Origin: Takakia lepidozioides
Lineage: Eukaryota > Streptophyta > Takakiopsida > Takakiales > Takakiaceae
Assembly (NCBI GenBank): GCA_030704615.1
Contig: CM060734.1
Location: 41,866,042-41,930,041 of the forward strand
Direction of reading: 5' to 3'
Length of the DNA stretch: 64,000 nt
Shown: in pieces, positions 43,701 to 53,787 of the stretch
How the letters are laid out: the number at the start of each line of letters is the position of its first letter
How positions within the stretch are numbered: position 1 is the stretch's first letter
The notes under the pieces: generated by a model
Databases searched by the model: none
Told to the model about the DNA's origin: nothing
The model's input: the letters and a program-made list of their open reading frames with translations, nothing else
Translations under genes and position numbers: made by a program

Positions 43701-45243
43701 CTTAGAGGAATTTGGTAGACCTTCACACAACACATATATATAAAGTAGATTTACTTACTGCAGCGCTCCTTCAAGTATAGAGACAACAAAGGGCTCCATC
43801 TGAGCACATGCTTACTCCTACCTCTTGATCAGTAGTGACAGAGCTAATTCAAGCAGAAAGGCTTCGACCAGTAGAACAAGTTTGGCAAGAGAGAAAGTAG
43901 GAACTCTATGCACTACCATCCAATTTTACTGGAACCTAAGTAACCAGTTCCTGGAACTGAGGGAATGATAGGACATACCGTAACCACCACTTCGTCAGGA
44001 ACAAGCTTGCCTCGTTGCATATACTCTTGTGCTTTCTTCCCCCATTCAGTTCCTGCTGCCACCTCTGCTCGCAACAAGTCTCCGGCTGCTATATGTGTCA
44101 ACCCATACTGTCGACATACAAATTATCAGTACTACCTCCAACCTTCAGGAAAAGTAAATATGACCTTATAGCCGCAGTACTCCACCTGGGGGTCCAATTG
44201 GAATTGGGGTTTTGGGACCTCCATTTGGACACTTCAGATGCCACTTCTTCTCATGTAGGTTCAGCCAAACTCTCCACCAGATTTCTTCAAATTCTACAAC
44301 ATTTCAAAATGCGACATTCACAGGAAATCCAGGGTAACCTGAAGCATTTCGAGATACCTTTTCAAGGATCAGCTCACTTTGAGTGCCCTTTCCTGACGCT
44401 GGCGCTCCGGAGATCATAATCTTAAGTGGCTCTCGCCCTTTATTTGCTTTAGCTGAGCACTGCAAAAAGGCATTTCCTCTTTAAAATCGTTACAGGGCAG
44501 CCACATCATGTATCGCTCCTAGTAGCAGCCTGTTTGTATTGCACTCTTCATGGTGAATTCCTTGCGCCAACCTTGAAGCTAACACAGCATTACGTCTCTC
44601 TCTCACTCCCTCTCTCTCCCCCATGAGGCACTCCGTCTCCAGACAGCGTTATGAAGAGACCAACCGAGTCCATCAGGGAACTACGCCTTATTTGGCTCCG
44701 CCTTTACAGTCCCTTCTTCTGCCCTCTTACAAAATACATTTACCTATAAACATGATTCATGGACCCACTCGTAGACAAGCAACAGGCGCAAATTCAGAAC
44801 GGTTCATCCAGAATGTAAATTGATATGTACAAAACCAGGACATAGAAACAAAACAAGGGCAGATTTTGTCCACATGAAATTCGTCCTCACACTACGTCAC
44901 CTGACTTTTCAACTTATGAAAGAGGGAGGATCGCAGCTACACACACCGGTACAGCTCGCACATGTCTCCGTCCGCTTCTTCTCTGGCGGGCCGGCCAAAA
45001 TCCATCTCCACCTAGCGAAGACCTCAAAAATGCCAAAGAGTGTTTCCTCTCAGGGACAACATCATAGGGCCGCCTTCCCACAGCATGCAAGGGTAAAACG
45101 TAGGAGACAGACAAGGACGACGCCGATGAAGACACCACTGCCGAAGAAGTCAGGGAAGACTGAGTCTCATGTCCAGGCGATCCACATGTGTGGTAGAGTG
45201 AGGCGGCGGGGTTCACCACCGAGAAAGCTGTGCAAGCCGCCAT
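34796..45243 (-). CDS. AK5: Chloroplast adenylate kinase 5 type: adenylate kinase fused to DUF1995
   Basis: Interconverts ATP, AMP and ADP, and carries a plant-specific C-terminal DUF1995 domain. Exons in phase: 45243-44947, 44459-44358, 44107-43979, 43619-43485, 43296-43150, 42288-42214, 41980-41872, 39855-39818, 39489-39361, 39052-39017, 38775-38695, 38319-38181, 37693-37614, 37192-37127, 36767-36738, 36319-36210, 35469-35332, 34825-34796; the last exon is not found. Exon 1 is a Ser/Ala-rich, probable chloroplast transit peptide. Kinase motifs are [12 protein letters not shown] (P-loop), [21 protein letters not shown], then a short LID with [14 protein letters not shown] and [12 protein letters not shown]1995 blocks are [88 protein letters not shown]. 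About 620 residues are placed (Arabidopsis AK5 is about 590). The 38-nt exon at 39855 is supported only by phase. Confidence 0.92.
35775..35905 (-). mobile_element. SINE-like, tRNA-derived family 2, in an AK5 intron
   Basis: The minus strand reads CAGTGGTTAGGGCACGAGC, like a tRNA D-arm/box A, then CAAGCGGTCGTGGGTATATG and GGATGTCAC. A sister copy at 37266-37365 shares this order. Both occupy introns of the adenylate kinase gene in the same orientation as the gene. Confidence 0.55.
37266..37365 (-). mobile_element. SINE-like, tRNA-derived family 2, second copy
   Basis: Minus strand: TGGCCCAGTGGTTAGGGTAC (box A-like), ACAAGTGGTTGTCGGCTCAA (box B-like), ending GCTGGATGTCACC. It matches the 35.8-kb copy in order and spacing. 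It lies in the intron between AK5 exons 37693-37614 and 37192-37127. Confidence 0.6.
37746..37942 (-). other. Exon-like open segment inside an AK5 intron
   Basis: Bounded by a good acceptor (TTTTCAG at 37943) and donor (GTGAGT), this 197-nt segment is open for 65 codons and reads like a helical, HEAT-type protein ([14 protein letters not shown] ... [17 protein letters not shown]). Its phase fits neither neighbour: including it would break the AK5 frame. It could be a captured exon of another gene, a nested gene remnant, or chance. I do not recognise the family. Confidence 0.3.
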
Positions 45244-45984
45244 ATCTTACGATCTAGAATCTTATCCTTCCTTATTACCACAGCGACATTTGGAACAGGC
45301 AAATACGTATTTGTCTGCCTTCTTAGGAAGAGAGGTGATCTGATCTTCCCTGTGATATTAATTAACACATACAAGGCACACAAACAAACGAAATCACTCC
45401 ACAAATTCAACCTCTGCTTCGACCTCAACACTGTCAACCACGGTGAGCCGCTGCTGCAAGAATGAGGTTCTAAGACCAGCGATTGAAATATGCATGGAGT
45501 TCCCTAATATCTCACAAAGAAATGCATTGCGACGACCTTGAACCACACCAGAAGAGCGTAGGACAAGACACCAGGGAGGAATTGGAACAAGAATGAGCGA
45601 CTTGGGAGAGAGATGGCCACAAAAGCAGGATTCGGAAAGATACCGACGACAGCTCTCCGTTATCCCGTGACCGATATTCGCTACACACAGTAAAAACCAG
45701 CAGCCAACAACAAGACCGCGCATCTCTCGATCCCAGGACTCAGGATGGTAGCATTCAATCCTCTGGATGCAAACTCCATACATTCATCCTATCTGCCCTT
45801 AGTGTTGGACTTTTGATCCACCACGTTGTCTTTTGTGCACGGGATTGGGACATGACCAGTCGGTGGAGGACAGGTGGGCATATGTGAGCTGGGACAGGAC
45901 TGCTAGAATTATTCCGATCGCCACCGACTTTTTCTTTTCTTTTCTTTTTTTCCCAAGGAAACACCAGCCCCAGCAACTGGGCCT
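45244..45984. other. Intergenic, AK5 upstream region
   Basis: Upstream of the AK5 start codon, presumably promoter and 5' UTR. A 129-residue minus-strand frame (45394-45783) has no domain I recognise. No promoter element can be assigned with confidence. Confidence 0.4.
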
Positions 45985-46030
45985 TGAGGGGGAAAATAAA
46001 CCTCTTTCAGAGCCATGGAGGCATTGTAGG

Positions 46031-46483
46031 CCTCAGAATTTTGTGTGGCCTCGTCGTAATGAGGCCGCAGGTGCAGAGGAAACAGAACCTGACAGCGGCC
46101 CCGCTACATTAAAAGGATCCCTATTCCCCTGTTCCTCTTATATATCGAAAAAACGTCGAGCTGTTGCCAAGACGGAGGTTGTGGTCTGGTGGTAGGTCGA
46201 TGGCTGTAGGTCTCGGGTTCCATTCCTTGAACGTAGTTCCGGTGGTTGTCGCTTAATGAAACTACCTCCATGGAGGTGGTATGCAACTACTCTCATGCAG
46301 GTAGTTCAGCTTGGTTTTGCAACTACCTTCATGTAGAAAATCCTAAAACTACCTGCATGGAGGTAGTTGTAAAATTCATTCTAAGTCCTTTACGCATGAA
46401 GGTAGTTTGCTCCTATATTAATGAGACGGCCTGACGGTCGTCTGACCAGCCTCATAACGACGAGGCCACACAAAATTCTGAGC
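46031..46483. mobile_element. MULE-like MITE with 34-bp terminal inverted repeats
   Basis: The ends CTCAGAATTTTGTGTGGCCT... (from 46032) and its reverse complement (to 46482) form a ~34-bp terminal inverted repeat with one mismatch. Identical 11-bp direct repeats GGCATTGTAGG flank it at 46020-46030 and 46484-46494. A 9-11-bp duplication is typical of Mutator-like elements. At 453 bp with no open frame for a transposase, it must be non-autonomous. The interior holds a palindrome array at 46259-46406. Confidence 0.85.
46259..46406. repeat. Array of five 22-bp palindromes in the MITE
   Basis: Units at 46259-46280, 46285-46306, 46321-46336, 46347-46368 and ~46392-46406 follow a consensus whose left half is AACTACCTSCATG and whose right half is its mirror (CATGSAGGTAGTT), centred on CATG. 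The third and fifth are half-preserved. Centre-to-centre spacing is about 25, 36, 26 and 39 bases. Confidence 0.85.
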
Positions 46484-46583
46484 GGCATTGTAGGGGCAGA
46501 GCCGCACAGATGACAGGGGTTTCGAACCTCAGACCACAGGTCGTCATACGATTGGCTTACCACCGGGCCACAGCCGCCCCTGT

Positions 46584-49560
46584 GGTATACCTTTTTTCTT
46601 TTTTTCTTTTTATATTGGAGATGAGATGAGATTGAGATTGCAGTGCAGAGTGTGAAAATAGGTCATTTGGCGTCGGGGCGGGCGTGGAACGGTCACCGGA
46701 ATAATAGCTGCAGGACCGGTGACGTGGCATACTTTTTGCTCTCGAGACACTAGGCCCTAGTGACTAGTGAGTCACTAACCTACTATCCGTCCCCTGTTTT
46801 CTTTCTGGGCGCCCGTGTGCGTGAGCGTGTGAGGGAGAGAGAGAGAGAGAGAGAGAAGAGTGAGGACGCGTTTTGGCAGCGCTGCTTTGGAGCAGGCATC
46901 ATCGAATCTGCAATTGTTCTTTCAATTATGCGGAGGGGTCTTGCATGGAAGGTTAGGTCATGCTTCTCTCTCTGTGTCTCTCTCGCACTGTTTGCTCTGC
47001 TAGCCGTGTGTTGTGTTCCTGTCGTCTTTCAATGTTTTTTCACCAACGTGTATCTGTCCTTCATTGACGCCAGGTTAGCTGCTTTTTCTTGACCCCTGTT
47101 GCTCCCTCTGTTTTGCCGCTCTCTGCTTGCCGCTGTGGACACCTTTCTAGGCTTACTCAGCTCTTGAAGGCGCTGTTTGTGGTGAGGGAGCTGCAGAGAT
47201 GGCTCCCGAAAACCGATCGTCTGGAAAAATCTGGAATTCATGGGCTGGAGAAGGGTTTTGGAAAACCTCCACCAGTATTAAACTTGCGTGGATTCCTTCG
47301 GAAGAGTTCCTCGCTTCGTTTTAATTCTACCTTATCTGTGCATTTGAACTCCGCGGTGCGGTTCTTATGTTTCCTCTCTGATTATGTGTTCATAGAATTA
47401 ATTTCATTTCCTTACCTATTTCCCTCCGCCAAATTGAAGCTCTACCTGTGCTTAACTGCGGCTTGGGTCCTTCATTCACGGATTGGCATAGGTGGATAGA
47501 TTTGCGCTGACCATTTCCTACCAAGCACGGAACTGTGAAGGGAAAAGTATCTTCCCCTTTGTGGTGTCTGAGCTAGCACCTGATGCTAACACCTGGCTCG
47601 TCATTATCATGAAATATTCTGTTGGGTGTGTCTCGTTCTTCTCAAACTGCTTGGCTGTTTCGTTTCCACCTTGAATGTGTTACTCCACACTCAACGTTCT
47701 TGTCTAGCAAAATTGTAGTTGCGTTTTGAGTAAGTCTGATCTTGTAGAGTTTCCTTGTACAACAGACTCCTCTCCCCCCCTCTGCATGTGTTCTCTCCAG
47801 AGGTAGTGAATCTGCTTCCTATCTTATTGCATGAGCATAGGAGGGGCGGGAATTTGTAGTGTGTATGTATCTGCTTTGGATAACTTCCAGTTTTGACAAG
47901 CTCAGAGGAACAGGTATGGCCAGGCTGTCTGGTTTTGCAGAAAGGTCCCATTGTGTTTTATTTCAACATGATTTTCCTCAAATCTTTCTCATTCCCCTCC
48001 TCAGCAATTACAGCTTCACAGTATGTTTGAGAGCAATTAATTGTACCAGTCAAATGTAGAGACCCAATAAACAGAACCATTTCCTGTTTCCCTAAACCTT
48101 TGATTTTTTTGTCCTTCAGCTTACACGTCCCATTTCCTCAAAACCCTGCAAGGGGGAGAATGAAGCAGAAATCGGCTCTAGAAATACAACTGTAACTACA
48201 TTGTGGTGCCATTTCAATCATTTCCGTGTGGCCACTTAGAGATGACAGGTATGGAGACGTCTGAGAATTTCGAGGTGCAAAGATAGCTCTGCTTTTGATG
48301 CCAATCAATCTTACTTCCAGGCATTTTCAGCTCTTGTGCACTTGTTACCTTCTTTCTGCTGTTTGATTATATACTGCAAGGCCATAGAGCCAAAGGAGTA
48401 GGTACGACAGTTATGGTTGGATCCTTTTCATTGCTTAGTGGAAGGTCTGACCACGAGTTTAGGCTGGTGTTATTGTGAGATTGGCATGTGATGGCCTTCT
48501 TGTTGACCCAAGGAAAATCCTGTACAGGGTATCTTGTATGCTCAGGTGGTTTCTTTCAAACTTATCCTTCTTGACCGGTGTCTCAGTCTTTATTTTCTTC
48601 CTATGGGATCCTGGTGTTGTTTTCTGGCATTTTCTAGGTTTCTCCATGTTATAACTAACTTTGTCAAGTCTAGTGAGCATATTGCATGCAAATGTTCCCA
48701 TTCAATGAGGAGGTGTTTCGGAACTCAAAATGAGGGTATTTACGTCTCTCTGTCTCTCAGTTGCTTGTGGTGGTGGACTATGCTTGATTGAACTGATTGT
48801 GTGATGATATTCTGAACCCGTGTCTGGCCTGCTTGCAGGATGACTTGTTCCCGAACTTGAATCGTTCTTCAAATGAGATACTTGCCAATTTGGACTTCGA
48901 ATAAATTCTGACTGTTAAAAATATAGTTTTCTTAGGGAACTTAGCGGGTCCCCAATCAATAGCAGAGCTGAGCTAGAACTTGAGCCCAACATCACCATAT
49001 TTATTTGGGTGGGTAACTGTAATCTTGGCTTGGATAGCAAGGTGACAATCTGTTACCTTCGAGCGCTGTCCATTGGCTGCTTGTGGGGCCTATTCTTTCC
49101 TTTTCTGACTTGGGTTGGTAGTACTACCTGGAAATTTTTTAAAGGTTAGTCATTAGACCTGCTTTTCATTAGAAGCTGAGAAGAGTGACTCCAGGGTGTG
49201 TACCATTGGAGAGCTTGCACCTGCCTGCAGGGTGGAGACTTAAAGAAAGGGAACGACCAGTAAGTATTTAAGCTAGCTTTGGGACTCAGGCATCATAGAA
49301 ATGTCTCAGATTTGGAGTTTAAGCAGACCAGATTACCTTTTTCACCTAAGGCCATTCTAGAATCACGGGAGATTTTTCACAACATGTCTATGGAGATCTA
49401 CTGCAGAGAACCACGTATGGAAATATAGGGCTGCGGCTGCCGGTGGTTAAACACCAACTTTTAGAAAGACCTTCTTCTTTCTTTTTACCTCGAATCTGTA
49501 GAATGCTCTTGATCTTTAAGCTCTCTATGCGTTTATGTTTGGAAGGTTAAGAGCGGCATC
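46584..49560. other. Upstream region of the GST gene
   Basis: Presumed promoter and 5' UTR of the GST gene. A (GA)n run at 46832-46858 is of the kind often found in plant 5' UTRs. A 5'-UTR intron is possible, since many plausible splice sites occur, but none can be chosen. I see no coding domain in the frames here. Confidence 0.4.
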
Positions 49561-50591
49561 ATGCAGTTTTATCACCATGCCCTCTCTATGAACAGTCAGA
49601 AGGTACGGATTGGACTGGAAGAGAAAGGCGTCGATTATTGGCCCCACAGAGTCAACCCTTTGAAGGCCAGAAACTTGGATCCCGATTTTTTTCGTCAGAA
49701 TCCAAGTGGGACCCTGCCCGTGTTGAAAAATGGGAGCCTTGTGATATGTGGGAGCCTCCCTTGTGTCCAGTAAGTCTCATTCTGTCTCTGTCACACACAC
49801 ATTATTGGTCATGGCAATCAACGTCTTCTGAGTACATTCTCTCTCATATTATCAAGTTCCTTGCTTTTCTTGTGTACAAGAGAGGAGAGAGAGAGAGAGA
49901 TGGTATTGTGTTGGCTGAGATCTTTCATGTTTGTTCTATGTTGGGTTCACATATCTGAAATGCAGATAGAGGAGAGAATAAAGCATGATGTCCCTGTTGC
50001 AGATATGTTGACAGCATGAATGACCCATTAGGGGGGACCAGCAAAGTGAACCGTGAGAAAGTACAAGAATGGATGCAGAAAGTGGATGAATGGGATGGCA
50101 AACCCTTTACCTTGAGCCACATACCTGAAAGGGTGCTTAGCTTCTTCAGCCGGTTCAAGAGGCGTGTAGTGATTTCGAGGATGGCCAAGAATCCAGATCT
50201 CGCCAGTAAGTATCACACCAAGCTCAACAGTATGCATGCATTGGAGGAGAAATTGAAATCCAGGGAAGCCATTGCAACCAACAAGCAACAACTGAAGGAT
50301 TTGCTTGATGCAGCTGAGGCCCAGTTAGGGACTACAGAGTTCATGGCAGGGTTTGAGTTCACAATGGCCGATGCCATGCTTATGCCTGTTCTTGCCCGTA
50401 TTGAACTGCTAAAAATGGATGAAGAGTTGTTTCAGTCGAGGCTACGGGTTTTAGAGTATTGGCAGAGGATGAAGGAGCGGCCAAGTTACAAAAAAGTCAT
50501 AGGGGGCTACTCATCAGGACTGAAGCAGATGAAGCTTGTCGTGCCATCCATGTTCAATGTGGGGGTACGAAATCTGTTCAGGAGATACTGA
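49561..50591 (+). CDS. TCHQD: Glutathione S-transferase, TCHQD class
   Basis: Plant GST class named for similarity to tetrachlorohydroquinone dehalogenase; conjugates or transfers glutathione, presumably in the cytosol. Two exons, 49561-49769 and 50003-50591, join in phase to give 265 residues, the usual length. N-terminal thioredoxin-like domain: MQFYHHALSMNSQKVRIGLE, with the conserved Ser of the active site region, and NPSGTLPVLKNGSLVI. C-terminal helical domain: EFTMADAMLMPVLARIELLK and RPSYKKVIGGY. Odd feature: where the class normally has an acidic-Thr/Ser glutathione-binding pair followed by EII (FDTIEII), this protein reads CGSLPCV before QYVDSM. The lengths match exactly and the intron sits just after it. 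The head of the gene faces the AK5 gene. Confidence 0.93.
49880..49900. repeat. (GA)n microsatellite
   Basis: Alternating GA run in the GST intron; similar runs occur at 46832-46858, 60645-60670 and 62272-62300. Confidence 0.8.
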
Positions 50592-51930
50592 GAGAACCAA
50601 TCAATGGAAGCCACCCATATTTGCTTTTGCTTTGCCAGTCTGGAGGGACCTTCACCCTTTATATTGGCTCACTTTCCGTGCGTATGGAGAAGCTTTTGCA
50701 TAGATGCTATTTGATCCATTAAACTCAATTTATTCTCCGAGAGGGATGCACTTGCAAAAGATTAGTATATTAGGTCTGATTATACACATCAATTCAAGGG
50801 GTGAGCCACAAGTCTGGGGGGCCACCGCAATACTGTCTGGTTCAAGGATGGGTTTGCCACTGGAAAGCCGAAAGTTACTCTGGCAAATATAGGAGAGTTA
50901 GCCTTTTGCACACGACGGTCTTCTCATTCAAGCTACAAAGGATGTAAACAAGCATAGTGTGAGTTACCTTTTATTCAGATGAATATTCCATCGTGTTCCT
51001 CTTACCAACAAAAGTCTGTTTTGGTAACTAGTGATCTTTCTCCTGATAGATGTGTTTGTTTGCAAAGTGCTGACCGACTAGGCATTTGAATGGTCTGTCG
51101 TCGGTACTCTTTTGAAATCTAATCAATCGGTGCCTTGACTGGATTCCTTTGGTGTATGTGGCTGGGCCTTCATCCTCTGGTCATGACCTTGCAGAAATGT
51201 CTAACCAGAGGAACGCCGGACATTGGCTCTTAGTAAAGATGATCATGTAGTCACCCACCTGGTACTGTACATCATGCCCACACTATACCAACTCTAGTTC
51301 ATTACCAACATCAGTTTTTGAGCCCATCATTTTGGCTATCAACTTGATTCCTTGTTAATTGTTCCTGCACTATAGAGGTTGTAGCCAGATCCAGTTAATC
51401 TGTACAGCACCACTATCCTCTGTAGCACCAATATTCTAGTGACGACAGAAGGTCGGAGACTAGTTTAGCGTAGAGCAGGAATAGGGTGTCTTTGTGCCAT
51501 GTCATCATTGCCACTTTTCATCGTTGTCAAAGTTTTTGAACCCGCCCGTACTGCCCAAAACAAACCAAAAATAAGTTCTCGAACTGTCTGAAGCCTGAAC
51601 TCTTTGAACAGATTTTCATAGAGGCGTTGAGCCCTCTTATTGCTAGCCTATGGTCTGACAAATACAGAGAGAATGTATTCCTAAGGCATTGTTTGCTCAT
51701 CGTTGTAGCCTTGTGGCCATCGATTTATGTCCAGTTTTGTGAGGAACAAAAGGAAAATAGATGCTAGCTTTGTTAGGGGCCCACTCGAGTAGTGTGACTT
51801 ACCTTAGTAAAGATAATTAAGTTCGGGCTTTTGAGATCTCCATTCACAAAAACATCAACTTGCTATGTGTGAGCTGCCTAGCAATTATACTCAACAGGGC
51901 CAGGGCTTTAGGCTCAGCCTCAAGATTCCC
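50592..51930. other. Intergenic, GST downstream
   Basis: 3' flank of the GST gene. The only structure seen is a degraded copy of the short dispersed unit at about 51703-51750 (TTGTAGCCTTGTGGCCATCG). Confidence 0.4.
51703..51750 (+). mobile_element. Dispersed short unit, fourth copy, degraded
   Basis: Begins TTGTAGCCTTGTGGCCATCG as in the 17961 copy, then diverges. No target duplication is visible. Confidence 0.45.
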
Positions 51931-51938
51931 CTCCTGAG

Positions 51939-52860
51939 TTAGAATTTCAGTCTAATGCATAGTAAGAAAGCGACAAGATTCCATGCAGACCCTTCGAGGG
52001 AATTGTCACTGGCGCTAGATTGCATAGCCAAAGAGAGCGATAAATTCTCACCATTGACAAACTGGAAGAAGGTAACATTTGCACTCTCGTAATCAAAAGG
52101 GTCGTTTCTCAGGCACCTCGACCTCCCATAGGCACAGTCATGCAGGAATACAAGCCCACTTGAATGTGGCTTTGATAAATGCCTGTTCTTCCCTGTTCTA
52201 TTGCCAGGTCCCCTTGGACCCCCACCGCAGACCCAGTAGATCCCCCTTCTCCAGCCACACTTGCCACTGTCCAACATTTCTTAAGCAAAAACCGAATTTG
52301 AGCCTATGTTGACGACTGGATCTTTGCGGAAACCTGTCTCTATCGTGTTTCCAGGCCTAACTGGCCCAGAAACCTGAGGACGTTGACTGCAATGCTTGTC
52401 TCAGGATGTAGGCATTTCCAGGAGACAAAGAAGAAGCAGACCCTGTTTGCATTCTGATAAAAGCCCATGTGGTCTCTGATGCATCATCAGAATGAGATCG
52501 ATTAGAGACAGGAATAGGGGTGCCTACGGTTGGTGGCTGTGGAAAATCATCCAAGCAGACAAACAGAGCAACTCATGTACACTGCTCAAGAAACAAGACG
52601 GGAGCTGAACCTCTCATAAGAGTTATGGTCAATGCTTGCCGCACTGTGGCACCTGCATTCCTTCCCGAGGCATTGCTAAAAGCTAGAGACACGAGATGAT
52701 GTGGCACGCCTGTAATCGGCAAATATTTGCCTCCATGATCAGCAATGCAATCTGACTTCAATTCGTTTGAAGCTGCACTAACTGAGGTTAGATGATTACT
52801 AAGATGCATATAGAGTTCGCTGCCGACTTCTCCAAGAACAACTTCCAGCTACTTTGCAAA
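51939..52860 (-). CDS. Exon-like stretches of an unidentified gene
   Basis: Three minus-strand open stretches look coding: about 52855-52562 (HLSNHLTSVSAASNEL, GVPHHLVSLAFSNASG, VRQALTITLMRGSAPV), about 52542-52380 after an acceptor TTTTCCACAG (TPIPVSNRSHSDDASE, GNAYILRQALQSTS), and about 52190-51990 (VNGENLSLSLAMQSSA). Splice sites between them are plausible but not forced by phase, and I recognise no domain. A further frame at 53342-53554 might belong to it. It could be the 3' half of a gene between the AP2 factor and the GST, or a decayed copy. Confidence 0.3.
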
Positions 52861-53787
52861 CAGAGTTAGACTTGATGATTTGGCATGAGGCTGGGAAAAA
52901 AACATATGTTGGATCAAATGGGCCCCAAAATTTGTATCTTTCAGTTTGACTTGTTCCTTATCTCCCAATTCAAATGTTGGTGCCACCATAATACTAGGAT
53001 TAAGGTGGTGTTGCTTCCATACGAAAAGCTACAGTTTTAGAGTTGGCTGCAGCATTTTGGCGGTAGGTGTCCAGACTGACAGTTCCCTGTGGACGTTAGC
53101 TCCGACACACAATTGCTAAGTATGGCTCAAGGAAGCTGCTAACTCTTCCAAAGCAGGTCTAGAAACACCAACCCAATATTAAAATTGACCTTGTGATAAT
53201 TTGTTATATTGTGCCAAGCTTCCAATCTTCCCTTCCATATCCCTCAAAGAAAAAGCACACAACTTTATTATCGACGAGTGGAAGAACTTCCCACATCTGT
53301 CAATTCAGGACTCTTCTCCATGTGTAGGCCTAAAACAAGCTCTATGAGAGTTCATTGCCCTTACTGAACCAGTCTAGAGCTTTCCCCCAAGTACTGCTGG
53401 CCAAAATGGAGTGGGTGTGCGATATGAAAAAGCAACCTGCACACTGATTCATGATACATTCTTTGAATGTAATCATGAACTCTACCAGAATTGAAGAGTT
53501 CTCACAGTTTTTCGCTTGCCTGGGGGCTGCTGGATTGAAACCCACCCCTTCCACGTCCTCTATTTCCTTTCATACGAAATGAAACCACCTAATCTGCTAT
53601 AAGCACTGTACATTGACTAAACTAGAAAGCATGCCGAACAAAACTAGACACGGCTACCCTGCTAAAAAAGAGGAGAAATCACGCTAGCAGCTAAATGTAA
53701 GGGTGACATGGTCTAACGACAGTCTGGAGATTTGATCCAGGCAATTTACGCAGGGTTCCAATACGAGAAACAGTAAAATGTCGGACG

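Larger units (their letters stand above)
45985..46578 (-). mobile_element. tRNA-derived SINE split by a MULE-like MITE
   Basis: On the minus strand the head is at 46578-46495: GGGGCGGCTGTGGCCCGGTG with a box A-like stretch, then GGTTCGAAACCCC as box B. The tail is on the far side of the 453-bp MITE, at 46020-45985, reading CATGGCTCTGAAAGAGGTTT and then ATTTTCC. This tail matches the SINE tails at 61 kb. The MITE's duplicated target (GGCATTGTAGG) is part of the SINE, so the MITE landed in it later. Confidence 0.65.

Noticed and set aside
46495-46578. tRNA gene on the minus strand
   Set aside because: Has A- and B-box-like sequence but no closing acceptor stem; it is the head of a SINE.
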